64,000 nt of DNA from Clytia hemisphaerica (GCA_902728285.1 CACVBU010000567.1:372001-436000), one strand, 5' to 3'; shown: positions 35,589-48,837, counted from the stretch's first letter. The notes: generated from the letters alone by a model not told the origin. Program-made: numbers and translations.

Positions 35589-36340
35589 CCACGTGAAGTT
35601 TCTTTCGATAGAAAAACCAGTCAATTTTAATTTATGGCAAAAAATGGCTATTTTCAGCACGATTCACGGCATGGCCCGAACATGGGCGCCTCTTGATTAA
35701 TACTTTTTTTAAATGGCCCGCGCGTGGCCCGCGCGGTCCCCCGCGCAGTTTCGGGCCAGATTTTCGAAAACTTGCTACGATTGCGCGTGTAATTTCAGGA
35801 CCCAATATTTATATTTTAAATTCCTTATTTTAGCAAACAAATTTAAAAATCTTCATCTTTATTCAAATATATATTGTTCAAATATAAAAGTTAATCATCT
35901 ATTTTCCAATTAAGTTAGGAAAATTATTAAAAAGAATGATTTGAATCTTACATAACATGGTCTTCTTTTTATTCTTTATCCCGTTGCCTTTTCTCGTGGT
36001 CTTCTCCTATTCGAAGCAGAATTTTTCTGGATCGTTTTTTGTACTGTTATACAACTTTGTGAATCAAACTGATATATATTTGGAACTTTGAATATGTCTA
36101 ATGAAAATATTTAACAATGGATGATAATAAACCAGGAAAGGTATATAAATAAAATCCGTATCAATTGTAAATACATGGTCCAAACAAAATGTTCGGGCCG
36201 ATTCAATAATACTTTTTTGTGGCCCGAGCATGGTCCAAACAGGCCCGAAAATGTTCGGGCCATGCCGTGGGTCGTTTTTCAGCTATTTTCAGGCTCATTA
36301 TTCGCGAAATAAAATCTAGCTATGTATAATCCAGACAGAT
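35589..36340. other. Intergenic with a degenerate GGCCCGxxCATGG repeat
   Basis: ATGGCCCGAACATGGGCG (about 35670) and inverted CCGAGCATGGTCCAAACAGG / TTCGGGCCATGCCG (about 36220-36270) delimit a degenerate inverted-repeat element of about 600 bp. No gene. Confidence 0.45.
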
Positions 36341-36718
36341 CCAGACGATCTCAAACAAACAGAATCGACGATCGAACCAATCGAACCAAATCAAACGCAA
36401 TATCGACCGATTGAAATTCGATTGTCGAACGCAATCGAATCTTAATTGAACATCAAAATAGACCTTTTTTCAAAGAGGATGTCCTGTTGAATAATTATGT
36501 AGTCCAGCCATAAAAACAATGATAGAGCCATGCATAATTACTGTATCATGCATATTGTAATAATTATGCATGATTTTATCATTGTTTTTCTGCTGGACTA
36601 CATAATTATTCAACAGGGTGGCCTCTTTGAAAAAAGGTCTATTCTGGGTAATATTCGATTGGTTCGATTGTTGTTGGACTGGTTCGATCGTAGATTCTGT
36701 TCGATTGAGATTGTCTGG
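36341..36718. mobile_element. TCGA-rich MITE, copy 2, with nested palindrome
   Basis: CCAGACGATCTCAAACAAAC at the left and an inverted GATTGAGATTGTCTGG at the right. It is a relative of 2747-2939 split by the palindromic element at 36461-36639. Confidence 0.75.
36461..36639. mobile_element. Palindromic TA-flanked MITE (GACCTTTTTTCAAAGAGG), copy 1
   Basis: 179-bp near-perfect hairpin with TA on both sides, GACCTTTTTTCAAAGAGG at the left and its inverse at the right. The loop is AT-rich (ATGCATAATTACTGTATC). Copy 2 is at 37571-37750. Confidence 0.87.
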
Positions 36719-36949
36719 CTTTATTCTTGCAGCTTCCCAACATCCAAACTCTCAAACATCACAAGCTGAATGAAATTTCTTTCGATTTCCTGTAGAAATT
36801 ATGCGATGAACAATCCGGGGGTCAATCAATCGACGATGATCGAATGCAATCGAACGCAATCGAACATCAATCGAACATCAATCGAACGCAATCGAATATC
36901 AATTAAATCTGAAAATTGCGGTAATATTCGATTGAGATTCGATTGCGTT

Positions 36950-37550
36950 CAGGGGGGCATGCAGTTACTACAAGACAGTATGACACTTACTACCGTGGTG
37001 GTACTGTATTCAGAAGTTATGAAAACAGTTACTACACAGTGTAGTAACTGCTGTTTGGGGGTGGTGCCAAACACTAAAACTAGCATTTTTGGTGTAGTAA
37101 ATGCTTATATTTTAATTCTTTTTAAAGAAATTTCAAAATTTTTCACAAAAAATGATATTTTTTGTGAAAAAATTCTTTGTTAAAAAAAAATATTTTTGTT
37201 ATAAATGGACGAAAAAAATTTTGAAAATTTGAAAATTTTTCTCAGACCCAACTATGAAATTATGCTTTCCCTAATTATCATTAAAATGTTCTCAACAGCT
37301 GTTAACCAAGTAAATTAAAAGAAAATCTAGCACAAAAATGGCTTTAGGTTGAAAAATAATCGCAATTTAGGGTAATTTCGAGCATGTTTTTGATGATATC
37401 ACTCAAAAACAGGGGTGGTACCTGGAAATCTTTTCTGAAAACAGTTACTACCAAGGTGTAGTAACTGCAAAGGGTGGTGGTCCTGAAAAAATGTGTTGAA
37501 AAAGCACTTACTACACATCATGTCTAGTAGTAACTGCGTGCCCCCCCCTG
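36950..37550. mobile_element. CAGGGGGGC-ended element with 7-bp TTGCGTT duplication
   Basis: 601 bp. Ends CAGGGGGGCATGCAGTTACT and AGTAACTGCGTGCCCCCCCC(TG). TTGCGTT directly flanks both sides (36943-36949 and 37551-37557). GTAGTAACTGC occurs repeatedly inside. Non-coding. Related sequence lies at 51930-52035. Confidence 0.83.
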
Positions 37551-37570
37551 TTGCGTTTGACAATCGAATA

Positions 37571-37750
37571 GACCTTTTTTCAAAGAGGACGTCCTGTTGA
37601 ATAATTGTGTAGTCCAGTCATAAAAACAATGATGGAGCCATGCATAATTACTGTATCATATCATATTGTAATAATTATGCATGGTTTTATCATTGTTTTT
37701 CTGCTGGACTACATAATTATTCAACAGGGTGGCCTCTTTGAAAAAAGGTC
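37571..37750. mobile_element. Palindromic TA-flanked MITE, copy 2
   Basis: 180-bp hairpin nearly identical to 36461-36639, flanked by TA (37569-37570 and 37751-37752) and inserted in the TCGA-rich MITE. Confidence 0.87.
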
Positions 37751-37955
37751 TATTTCAATCGGTCGATTGCGTTCGATTTGGTTCGACTGGTTCGATCGTT
37801 GATTCCGTTCGATTGAGATCGTCTGGATATATACGAGTCCCCTGCCCAGTTGGCTAGACCGGTCTAGTTTGCCACAGGTCTAATTGGCAATCAAACGTCT
37901 TTGAACCCAGAAAAGTCATAAAAAAGCAAACCTCTGGAGGATTTATTTTTGTACA

Positions 37956-38931
37956 GTAGGATTGTCTAATATCGGCATGCGTCTTCTAATTTCGACACAC
38001 CGGATCTGTAAAATAATCAAAAAACAAACCTTGAATGAAATTCTTGGTATCATTCTTATTGCATAAGTTCATCCATCAAACTAGAAGTTCAGTAAACATT
38101 GCAATCCTTTCAATAAAAAAAACAGCCAAACTATAAGCAGTTTCACACAACACACAAAACAAACGCATGCAAACTTCCTCGTAACTTTCCCGTGTCCAGG
38201 CTGCATCATTTGAGGCGTGCGATAGCACGCGCACACCTCCACACACACCTAAAATGTCTGAGGAGTGCGATCAATCACATCCCATAAAGTAAGTTTCACA
38301 ACTGAAAGTTGTGCATAGCACTCCTTATCACACGCCTAAATTACTAAAATTAAGATTTTAGGAGTGTGATTGACCACACGCCTGAAATTTTCAAATGATG
38401 CAGCCTGCGTGTCCATCATTAAAATTTTACAACTTTCTTACGCTTCAAGTCACGTGATAAAAATAATTCGCGCGCTTAGTCGACCTGGTTTCCCCGTCCT
38501 TATTGTTTATTGCAAGAACGCGATCTAGGCGCTAAGAGACCGCGTTAAACTTCTATGCGCTGCATCTGGCACACCCAGTCCCTTTTCAAATTCATAAGGA
38601 AACCGGGTTCTTTTAATTATTTTCGGTTCACGGTAAAAAGGTCTACTAAAAAATTCCTTGTGTGCAAAATGTTGTTGTGATTTGAGCATCTTCGTTGAAA
38701 GCATGCTACACCTACAGTAATTAGTTTTTTAGTGATTACTACATCGTTAAAGTTTTCTTTTCAAATATAAGTAATATAACACTTCACATTTCTCATATTA
38801 TATTAACAATCTGTGACGTGATAGGGAGAGTACAATTTAGTGATTGATTGATAACTTTGGTATGTATTTGTTTATGTTTGATTTTTTATGTCGAAATTAG
38901 AAGACGCATGTCGATATTAGAGGATCCTACG
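37956..38931. mobile_element. Inverted-repeat element with a nested palindromic MITE
   Basis: Ends of about 40 bp, starting GTAGGATTGTCTAATATCGG and closing with the inverse at 38890-38931. Contains a smaller hairpin at 38197-38407 with CAGGCTGCATCATTTGAGGC ends and GTGCGAT(C/A)AATCACA-type repeats. No coding capacity. Confidence 0.75.
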
Positions 38932-39018
38932 TTAGTTATCTGCCTTGACCTATTTTCCCGTACTACTGTGTAAAAAGAATTCTAGAAAGAACGAGTAAAA
39001 TCCGAAAGATCCAACTTT

Positions 39019-39574
39019 GGCCAGGCCCAATTGATTGTTTGGTTCGTGTCCTAGAAGCTTTGAAAAATGGGTAGGTCGGTCGGTCGGTCGGTCGGTCGGT
39101 CGGTCGATAGCTAAAATTGGAACCTTTTTTTCATTTTCCCACCAAAAACCTAAATTTTTTTGGAATGCCTCTAGTAATCGTGCAATCCTGGAATCCATAC
39201 GCGAATGTAAAGAAATAGCCTAAAGCCTGGATCCTCAAAGGCACGCACCGCGATCGCAAGATAACTTCTAATTGGAGATTGAGGCGTTTGCGGCGTGTGC
39301 TTTAAAAAGGAATACAGCTGAGAGTCTCTGCTTTTAGGTGCCTAATATTTGTTTTTAAGTACGGGCTACACCAGGACGAGTTTTTGTGCGCGAAGTGGAT
39401 GTTGTTTATAGAAGAATCAAAGCAGTCAGTTAAAAAAGAACCGCAGAGATAGTAGTTATCATGTGAAAAGGAGGTAATTTTTTTTTGATTTTTCCGACTC
39501 AAAGTGAAACACTTTTTCTAAAAAATTTAGAGTCGGTCGGAGGACACAAACCAAACTATCAATTAGGCCTGGCC
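39019..39574. mobile_element. Inverted-repeat element with GGTC microsatellite
   Basis: Ends GGCCAGGCCCAATTGATTG and its inverse, extending about 34 bp. A (GGTC)n run lies at about 39072-39107. The GTCGGTCGG motif next to the terminal repeat is shared with the element at 41494-41873. Non-coding. Confidence 0.72.
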
Positions 39575-41339
<1,765 letters not shown>

Positions 41340-41493
41340 TGATTAGATATGGTTGATGGGAAACTTTTATTCAAACTTTTTTAAACTTATTCTCTTCATT
41401 TTGTTATTGTAAAGATAATTCTTATTTACTACTTGATTTTTTATTTCCTTTCCAGCCTGATTCAAATTACTTTGTTTCTAACCCTTCTTAAGT

Positions 41494-41873
41494 GAGACCA
41501 ATTTAATATGTTGTTCTACGGGCAGATCGTTAGAAAAATATGGGTCGGTCGGTCGGTCGGTAAAATAAGAATAAACTTTTCATTTATCAGGGTTCGTAAA
41601 GTACCGAAAATATTTTCCAAAAAATTTCTGGATCAAAAAATCACTTTTTTATCTTCGATTAAGATCATAATAAAATTTTTAGTGTATGGAATGCTTGATT
41701 TTCTAAATTTTTCAATTTCTTGAATTAATTTTCAGCTTTATTCGAATTTAATTCTTACAAATAATTAGTGTGTATTTAATACATTATAGTGGAAATTGTT
41801 GTATTATTAATTGTTTGACTTTAGCAAAAATAGGGTCGGTTGGGCCCGTAGAACAACAAATCAAATTGGTCTC
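41494..41873. mobile_element. Inverted-repeat element downstream of RPB7
   Basis: Ends GAGACCAATTTAATATGTTG and, inverted, CAAATCAAATTGGTCTC, with GTTCTACGGGC next to each end (about 30 bp in all). A (GGTC)n run lies just inside the left end. 380 bp, non-coding, starting 155 bp after the RPB7 stop and so probably in its 3' UTR. Confidence 0.77.
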
Positions 41874-42221
41874 GCCTCATGTACAATTAGAGTATTTGTA
41901 GTTCTTCCGTCTCAGGCGGATTTCCATCCTAGCAAAGAAACTTTTCCAATTTAGAAAAATTCAGCAAAATATTAAAAATCTGACTGATTTGTCGTGTTGA
42001 GTCTATATTCTGTCTGAGATGAAAAACTTGGCTTAGACCACTGCAATTAATTAATATTGTATAGCAAAAACAAGGAGCATAAGGTCAATGAACGCAACAT
42101 TTTGTAACATAATAAAGTTATTCGTAGAGACCAAAATTGAGATTTCACACTCCTGTTTCTTTTTATTTTATAGTGTTTAAAAAAATTGAGAAAAAAGAAA
42201 GTCAATTAAAAAAGGAAAATT

Positions 42222-45200
42222 ATGGGGTCAACAGAAAGTAACTGTCAACATTACCAACGCAAGTGTTTCATGGTATCACCTTGTTGTAACAAAGAGTATG
42301 GATGTCGTATCTGTCATGATGAGAATGAAGGACACACATTAAACCGTAGAGAAGTGGAACAAATTGTTTGTTTACAATGTAAAACTAAACAAAAGGTTTG
42401 GAATTTTTAGATCTGAATCATATACCCTTTAAATATTTTCCCATTAGTGATGTAACTTAAATCCCATTTGACTTTTCCAGAAAAAATTTGAATATGGGGG
42501 TGGAGGATATATAAAATTTACCCCCCCCCCGGACATTGTGACTTTTGAGTCCCCGGAACAGCAGGTCTAACCCCCCAGACAAACATTAGTTGAACCCCTG
42601 GACACTCAAAATTACCCTCAAACAGAGCAAATTACCCCCAAACAGAGCAAGTTTACCCCCCGGACAAGTCAAATTTTGGACACTATATCCTCCACCCCCA
42701 TATACGAACATTTTTTGTAAGAGCCCATTCGCTTTAATAAGTGAGTGCCCTTTTTTCCTACCATGTGGAAACCATATCAGCATAATTAGACTGATTCTCT
42801 TGAAAATGGTTTGCATCTGGTAGCAAAAGTGAGTCTACAATTAAAGCAAATGGATTTTAATATTCAATTCGGATTAAAAACTTATTAATACTGCGATTAT
42901 TTATTGGTAAGCTCTATCCCGTAAGGTAAGCCGTTTATATGATTTCCACTAGATGCATTAACAGCTTTTTTTAGATGGATCATTTTTAAAACAAGATGAG
43001 TATAGAGAGTTTTCATATTTTGTTAGGTTACGTAATTTCTGCCATTATTGAAGCCAAACGTTCGAATCTGTAGAGATGAACCCTTACACTAATCGAATGT
43101 TTGCTTCCATAATTGCGAAAGTTACGTAACATAACAAAATCCAAATAAAGCAAGTGGTTTGGAAAAATAACTTCACCCTCCTTTTTTCTTTTTTTATTTC
43201 AGGTGCAAAGGAATTGTGAAGAATGTGGCATTTTGTTCGGGAGGTACACTTGTCTGACTTGTCGTTTGTTCGATGATGTTGACAAAAAACAGTTTCACTG
43301 TGAAGGTTGCGGTATTTGTAGGTAGGTCTCTCATCGCTTTTAACTACCTAAGGGTTTAGGTAGGAATAATTCTTAATAAAAACTTTAGGCGTACAAACTT
43401 TCGCTGGCAGAAACTTTCGCCTTTTCCGCGAATTTTTGCCTTTTTCGCAAAAGTAAATGTCTTTGAAAATTCTTAAGAGCTACTCGCAAAAGTTCATGAT
43501 CGCGAAAAATCCTTCACAAATAAGAAATTGTAAAACTTCAAACTTTGAATAAAATGTAACATTTATGCCTGTTAAAGCCTAAGGACAAAAGTTTCAAGCC
43601 AATTCAAGAAGTATTTGTCTCTAAGCTATTTTTTCATGTGAAAATTTTCATTTTTACGTTTTGGTTCGCGAAGATTTTTTCGTCAAATTCGGGAAAGTAA
43701 ATTTCGCGATTTTCGGACCTCGCGAAAGTTTCTGCTTGTGAAAGTTTGTACGCCTAAAAAGTAATATAAGTAATACAGTATAATAGGTTATAATTTCAAG
43801 CAAGATGTTTTGAGATTTCTTTAAACAACCATTTCTGGTTCACACTGGTTCAGTAATTTTATAAATGAGAAATTGTCATTCGTTCTTTAATTATTCTTAC
43901 AGAGTTGGAGGATCAGAAAACTTTTACCATTGCGACATTTGCAATATGTGTATCGGAATCGGCATTAAAGACTCTCACAAGGTATGGAGCAGTATGGAGC
44001 CCTTTTTTCCGTCAAAGTCCTTTTCCCGACACCGCTTTTACTACTACGCACTTGATTGTCCTTCATATAATTCCAATACGCTTCTTTAGAGATTGGAATA
44101 ACAGGATCATTAGAATCACTGATTGAAAAAGATTTTTCCTCTGTGACCGCTATAAGCAACGAATAAGTTTCAATCAGTGATTTTGACCTTTCTATTATTC
44201 CAAACTCTAAAGAAGGGTTAAGGAATGTCGTTGTAAGAACAACTTACGCTAAGACTTTTAGACAGTCTATCGATTGTTTTTCACGGCATCCAAAGCCAGC
44301 TTGCTCGGCTACCTGTTAACAGAAGGGGACACAGGAAGGTGCGGGAATTCGAACTATGAACCCCTGGTTTTTACCGATGACGCCTTGACCTCTTGGCCAT
44401 CGCTCCTTGTATGGTCATTACAGAAATATGCCACGCTCATGAATGTGTACAACCAGTAGGGACCTAGGAGCACTAGTAGATTCTTGTATAGCTTTTTAAG
44501 TATAAAGTTCCTGTTTAAAACGGATTTTCATCTCGGCGAGGTACAAAAAGAGACTTGTTTATCTAAAAAATCTTTGCTAATTTGTCCATTTCGACAAAAA
44601 AACTTTGCTTGGAACACTGAACATTTGTATTAATAACTTTCTTCGATTTTCAGTGTTTAGCGGATTCTTCCAAACAGAATTGTCCTGTCTGTCTAGAGGT
44701 AAACATTCACTTTTCATCACCCTTTCCCACAAAAGACCTTGTTTCCCTTTTCTAATTTGAAAAAAGAGATTAATGAAATAGCTCATGTCCTTTTTAAGGT
44801 GAAACTCCAACAAAGAAAATTCTCGTAACGTTATTCCTGAAGAATTTTAGTTTATTTTATGCTTCAAAATTCTTGAAATTAACGCGAAGATAGTCTTAAT
44901 AGGTGACATTTCCATTAACCCTTGATAGGCCAGTTTTCGGACCAGGTTGGTTGGCAAACTCTGAATCCAGAAAAAAATGTACATGTCCCTTACACAGTTT
45001 AATAAATAACCTTTTCAACATTTCTCATGCAGTACTTACACACATCACGAAAGGTTTTGCACATCCCGCAATGTTCTCACGTATTGCATTACGAATGTTA
45101 TCGAAGCATGCTACAGCACGGGTAATTTTTTTTGCCAATTTCATTGTCATTCTAACATTAGTATTTCTGAAGATACCTTTTTTTAATGGTTGATTGCATC

Positions 45201-48071
45201 TTTTCCGCTCAAATACACAATTGAGTATATCAGAAATAAGTAATAGTTATCGGACAGTTGCGAGTACAATATGAGAAATATTTTACGAGTTCCGAGATAT
45301 TTTCGTACAATACTTTTCGAGCCTTTAGGCGAGGAAAATATACGGAAAATCCGGAACGAGTGAAATATTTCCATATTGTACGAGCAAATGTCTGATAACT
45401 GGTTTATCGGTGACCCAAAAAATGCACTTTTGTGTTAGAAAAAAGCGCAGGGCACTTTTGTAGTGCAAAGTGACGTTAGATTGCTTCTACCGCTACAATG
45501 CAACAACATCTTTTCGTCAATTTATATCTTTACATGTAAAATACAAGATATATTGTACTCTTTTTAACCAATCAGATTGCAGATATTTTTTGGATCGCCG
45601 ATAATGGATGTTAAAGTTAGTTAACAACTGGTGCTCAAACTGAAATGTTACGTCCCCTTAAGTCTAGGGAAGGAAGAAGTGGTCCCAAGGATCTCTGTTC
45701 GACTGCCAATAAAGTTTGCAAGCGACTTAACTCAACTCAACTTTTTTTCTTTCTCAGCAAGATCAATTGTCCCATTTGTAACCGTTCCCTTGAAGACATG
45801 TCTGGATATTGGGCATTATTGGATAAGGAAATTTCGGAAACGCCCATGCCACTCATATACCAAAATTACAAAGTGAACGTGAGTTTCGGCCTTCTTTTTT
45901 CCGTATTCTGCATGTCTATAATATGAAAATTAATCACTAAGCTCTAGTTTAGACGGCCGACTTTCTGCCCTGCCTATTCTAATTGTTAGAGTAGGCAGAA
46001 AAGTGGGTGCAAAGTTGGTAGTTAAAATCTTTGCTTGAAGAAGGTTGAAAGAAGACATGGCATTGACTTCAAAAGAGGGCTATACATTGACTTTAGACAG
46101 CCCACTTTATGCCCACTTTAATTTACAATTAGAATAGGCAGGGCAAAAAGTGGGCCGTCTAAACTAGAGCTAATCTTTGAAAGTGTATAGTCAAATGTGA
46201 CATTGCACGGGGGGGGGGTTATTTGACTTGCATAGTATTGCAGTGGTCATAGCAAAGTTTGAAAACCTGGTCTTTAGAGAGAAGCTAGAAATTATTATAA
46301 TTGCCCGGGAATATTTGTTTTGTAAAGTATTTTTCCAGTAAACGAAGTTCTAAAGGTAAGACCTAGGAAAAGCTAATTCAAAATATGTCTGTTTGTTCAT
46401 GGTTTCGAACCTCCATAGAATTTTTTAGTCTTCCATACACTTACTTTGTCGGTTATATTAACGGCTTTGTTTCTTTTTAGGTCTTATGTCGAGACTGCAG
46501 AGAGGTATTTATATTACATTCTCAAATGAATTATTCCAGTACTACAATATTCATCTATCGTTGCATTATAGATTATAATGCTCGGCCAATAGAATGCCTC
46601 ATTTTCATTTGTTTTTGTTTTTTTTTCACCCGGTTGTCGTCGCTCCTCGGGTCTCAGTGTATAAATGGTGTGGTGGTAACTCTGTTATAAGAATATAATC
46701 TGATTAATTTTCGCGAGATATAATTTCATGAGCCAAAAAATCGGGAAATTTTCTTAGGCGAAAAGATTTGTTGAAAGTAGGCTGTAAACGTCATAAGTAA
46801 CTCATTTACAGTGTTTTTCAGTCTTTCGTTCCATGAGAATTTCGCGATTCTGCGATCTCAGGCCGCGCTTTCGCGATTTTATTTTTACGAAAATGACAAA
46901 GATTTGCGAAAACGCGAAGTTAAATCTAGTGAAAATTTATCCGATTAAAGTATCAGCTTCAAAGCGTATTTTCCTTATATTCCACTTGTTCTTTTGTTTC
47001 AGGAGAGTTTGACTGCTTTCCACGTGGTCGGTTTGAAGTGTTTGAAATGTGGAGGTTACAACACCACCAGGATAGGAGGTTCGTGATTCATTATTCTTGT
47101 CACCATTCGCGTCTTACACTTTTTTTATAAGAACATCCAAAATTTTTGAGGCCTTGGGATATTCTTAACTTTTTGAGTTTAAAAGGTTTCATTTTTAAGC
47201 CTAAAAACGTTCTTATTTCACCATTTTCACCAGAGTCCGCAAAGCCTTTAATGTTTTTAACTGGTTCGTAATATTTTGGAAATCGAAGCTTTATGTTCTT
47301 ATATAGTTTGTTCGTATAAAAAATAAAGAGCATCTTAAGAACACTTTCAGGCTTTAAGGTTTCAAAAATTTTGGACGTTCTTATAAAAAAAGCCTAGGAT
47401 AAGTTCTCAGCATTAGGTGAAAAAGTTTTGTCGTTTGAAAAACCTGATCGGCCCTTTTTACGATGGCCCTTATCGACGTTATTTTTCGTCACTGGCGTAA
47501 TAAGGGCCGGCTTAAGGAATCGGAATCGGAATTAAATCAGGGCCGGTCTAGCCAGTACCTTCCCAAAAATGCGATAAAAAATGTTCGTCTAACAGGCTAG
47601 GGCCTTGTTAAAAAATTAAGAAATTAGGCTTTGGTGTTATAAGAGCTGGCGTAAAAGAGGCCGGCGCTAAGTTAGGACCGGTGTATAAAGGTATTTGACA
47701 TTTGTGTACTCTGTTTTGTAGGAGATGAACCTCTACCAGAAGACCCTCTCGAAACATTACAAGAAACGGTGCGCGCTATCAACCTCCGACATCAAAACGA
47801 AGAAGGGGGAGCGGGAGAGGATGATGAGTTTGATGAAGGATCATGGGAAACAGTCACCGATGAAGAAGAAGAAGCTGGGGAGAGTGAAGAGAGTGAAAAC
47901 GAGGCTGGTGGTGATAACGAAAGTGAAAGTATGAGAACTGAAAATGAGACTTTGGAAATGGAGCATGATAATAATGGTGGAGGATGTGAAAATACAGACA
48001 CTGTTGCTATTGAAGAGGCGGATACAAGTAATGCGGGCTCTGAGGACATTAATCATCAGATGAATTCTTGA
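42222..48071 (+). CDS. RCHY1: RING finger and CHY zinc-finger ubiquitin ligase (RCHY1/PIRH2)
   Basis: Nine exons: 42222-42395, 43203-43321, 43903-43981, 44654-44698, 45033-45121, 45758-45878, 46481-46504, 47003-47078 and 47722-48071. All phases agree, 1077 nt, 358 aa. CHY zinc finger, residues about 8-80: CQHYQRKC, CCNKEYGCRICHD, CLQC, CEECGILFGRYTC; CTCHY part: FHCEGCGICRVGG, FYHCDICNMCI. The C3H2C3 RING spans exons 4-6 (NCPVCLE, HTSRKVLHIPQCSHVLHYEC, CPICNRSLEDM). The C-terminal zinc ribbon is LCRDCRE and LKCLKCGGYNTTR. This E3 ligase ubiquitinates p53 and other targets in vertebrates. After the family's usual end, exon 9 adds about 115 residues, strongly acidic (SWETVTDEEEEAGESEESEN), so the protein is about 100 aa longer than human PIRH2 (261 aa). 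Confidence 0.95.
42472..42729. mobile_element. C-rich inverted-repeat element in RCHY1 intron 1, copy 1
   Basis: Inverted ends ATATGGGGGTGGAGGATAT and ATATCCTCCACCCCCATAT. The interior has several CCCCxGGACAxxxxAAATTxxCCCCC units. Copy 2 lies at 59288-59571. Confidence 0.78.
43017..43140. mobile_element. Palindromic MITE in RCHY1 intron 1
   Basis: ATTTTGTTAGGTTACGTAA at the left and TTACGTAACATAACAAAAT at the right form an approximately 124-bp hairpin. Non-coding. Confidence 0.75.
43388..43755. mobile_element. Inverted-repeat element filling RCHY1 intron 2
   Basis: Left end GGCGTACAAACTTTCGCTGG and right end, inverted, GTGAAAGTTTGTACGCC, with TTTA/TAAA flanks. The motif GCGAAAxTT recurs throughout the 368 bp. 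Non-coding. Confidence 0.77.
44081..44217. mobile_element. Palindromic MITE in RCHY1 intron 3
   Basis: TTCTTTAGAGATTGGAATAA at the left and TTATTCCAAACTCTAAAGAA at the right. The inner arms are TCACTGATTGAAA and TTTCAATCAGTGA. Confidence 0.75.
44334..44406 (-). tRNA. Degenerate tRNA-like sequence (tRNA pseudogene or SINE head)
   Basis: Minus strand: GGAGCGATGGCCAAGAGG contains an A box (TGGCCAAGAGG), and AGTTCGAATTC is a B-box match about 40 bases later. Size and D-arm resemble a Leu/Ser-type tRNA, but the T-stem and acceptor stem do not pair cleanly. It lies within RCHY1 intron 3, antisense to the gene. A tRNA-derived SINE is the likeliest explanation. Confidence 0.45.
45246..45402. mobile_element. 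Palindromic MITE in RCHY1 intron 5
   Basis: TCGGACAGTTGCGAGTACAA at the left pairs with TTGTACGAGCAAATGTCTGA at the right. Inner arms AAATATTTTACGAGTTCCG and CGGAACGAGTGAAATATTT. 157 bp, non-coding. Confidence 0.75.
45941..46170. mobile_element. MITE with TAA target duplication in RCHY1 intron 6 (Harbinger-like)
   Basis: Ends GCTCTAGTTTAGACGGCC and GGCCGTCTAAACTAGAGC, flanked by TAA on both sides (45938-45940 and 46171-46173). The terminal repeat extends past CTGCCCTGCCTATTCTAATT. Same family as 11798-11883 and the decayed 8672-8930 copy. Confidence 0.87.
47120..47391. mobile_element. MITE in RCHY1 intron 8 (TTATAAGAACATCC ends)
   Basis: Left TTTTTTATAAGAACATCCAA and right, inverted, GGACGTTCTTATAAAAAA. 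The interior repeats the AAGAACxTTTxAGGCTT motif. The P-like transposon at 20687-28745 is inserted in another member of this family. Confidence 0.72.
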
Positions 48072-48396
48072 CGCACTTCTTTATTGTGAGCGAGCTGACA
48101 CCGCTGACACATAACGCTGTTTCAACGTTTTAAGAGGCCCCCGAGCGGTTTTCGTGATGACGTGATAGGGACTTTTTTGCAGCGTGATTACGTGATTTGG
48201 AAATTTTTTCAAAGGGATGCGTGATTGTCAAGAGAGAGGTCAATATGTGATCGTGTTTTGAACGATTTTTGAGCCGAGATACGTGATTTGGACTTTTCAA
48301 ATATGACGCGCCTTATGTTGCAAAACTATATCATCTTGGCTTTCAATAAATTAGCTTTCGCTTCGATCAAAATGAAATTCTCGCTCAGTAATGGAA

Positions 48397-48706
48397 TACT
48401 TTTTCGCTTAGATAAAAGTCAATTTTCTCGCTTAGATAAACTCACTTTTTTCGCTTAGATAAACTCACTTTTTTCGCTTAGATAAAAGTCAATTTTTCTC
48501 GCTTAGATAAAATCACTTTTTTCGCTTAGATAAACTCACTTTTTTCGCTTAGATAAAATAATTTTTTTCGTTTAGATAAAAGTCAATTTTCTCGCTTAGA
48601 TAAACTCACTTTTCTCGCTTAGATAAACTCACTTTTTTCGCTTAGATAAACTCACTTTTTTCGCTTAGATAAAGTCACTTTTTTCGCTTAGATAAACTAA
48701 TTAAAT
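48397..48706. repeat. Left array of the 23-bp CTTAGATAAA motif
   Basis: About 13 head-to-tail units of CGCTTAGATAAA(C/A)TCACTTTTTT with variants. The same motif in inverse orientation builds the array at 56190-57225; a short second block lies at 50526-50630. Confidence 0.93.
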
Positions 48707-48837
48707 ATTTCCCGTTTTCCAAAAGGGAAATATTTGTTAAAAGGGACTAGGCTTTCTTCAGGTTCTGATGTCAAAACGCCTTCCGTACGCCCTGACTGAC
48801 GCCCGTTTTAGCGCCTAAAGAAAGTAAATGCGATATC

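Larger units (their letters stand above)
36830..37826. mobile_element. TCGA-rich MITE, copy 3, with two nested insertions
   Basis: ATCGAACxxCAATCGAA repeats begin near 36830, and the right end (CGATTGAGATCGTCTGG) is at 37826. Comparison with the uninterrupted 2747-2939 copy shows insertions at 36950-37550 and 37571-37750. The left boundary is uncertain. Confidence 0.65.

Noticed and set aside
47792..48056. Serine-rich antisense frames
   Set aside because: Antisense of the acidic (GAN)-rich last exon of RCHY1.
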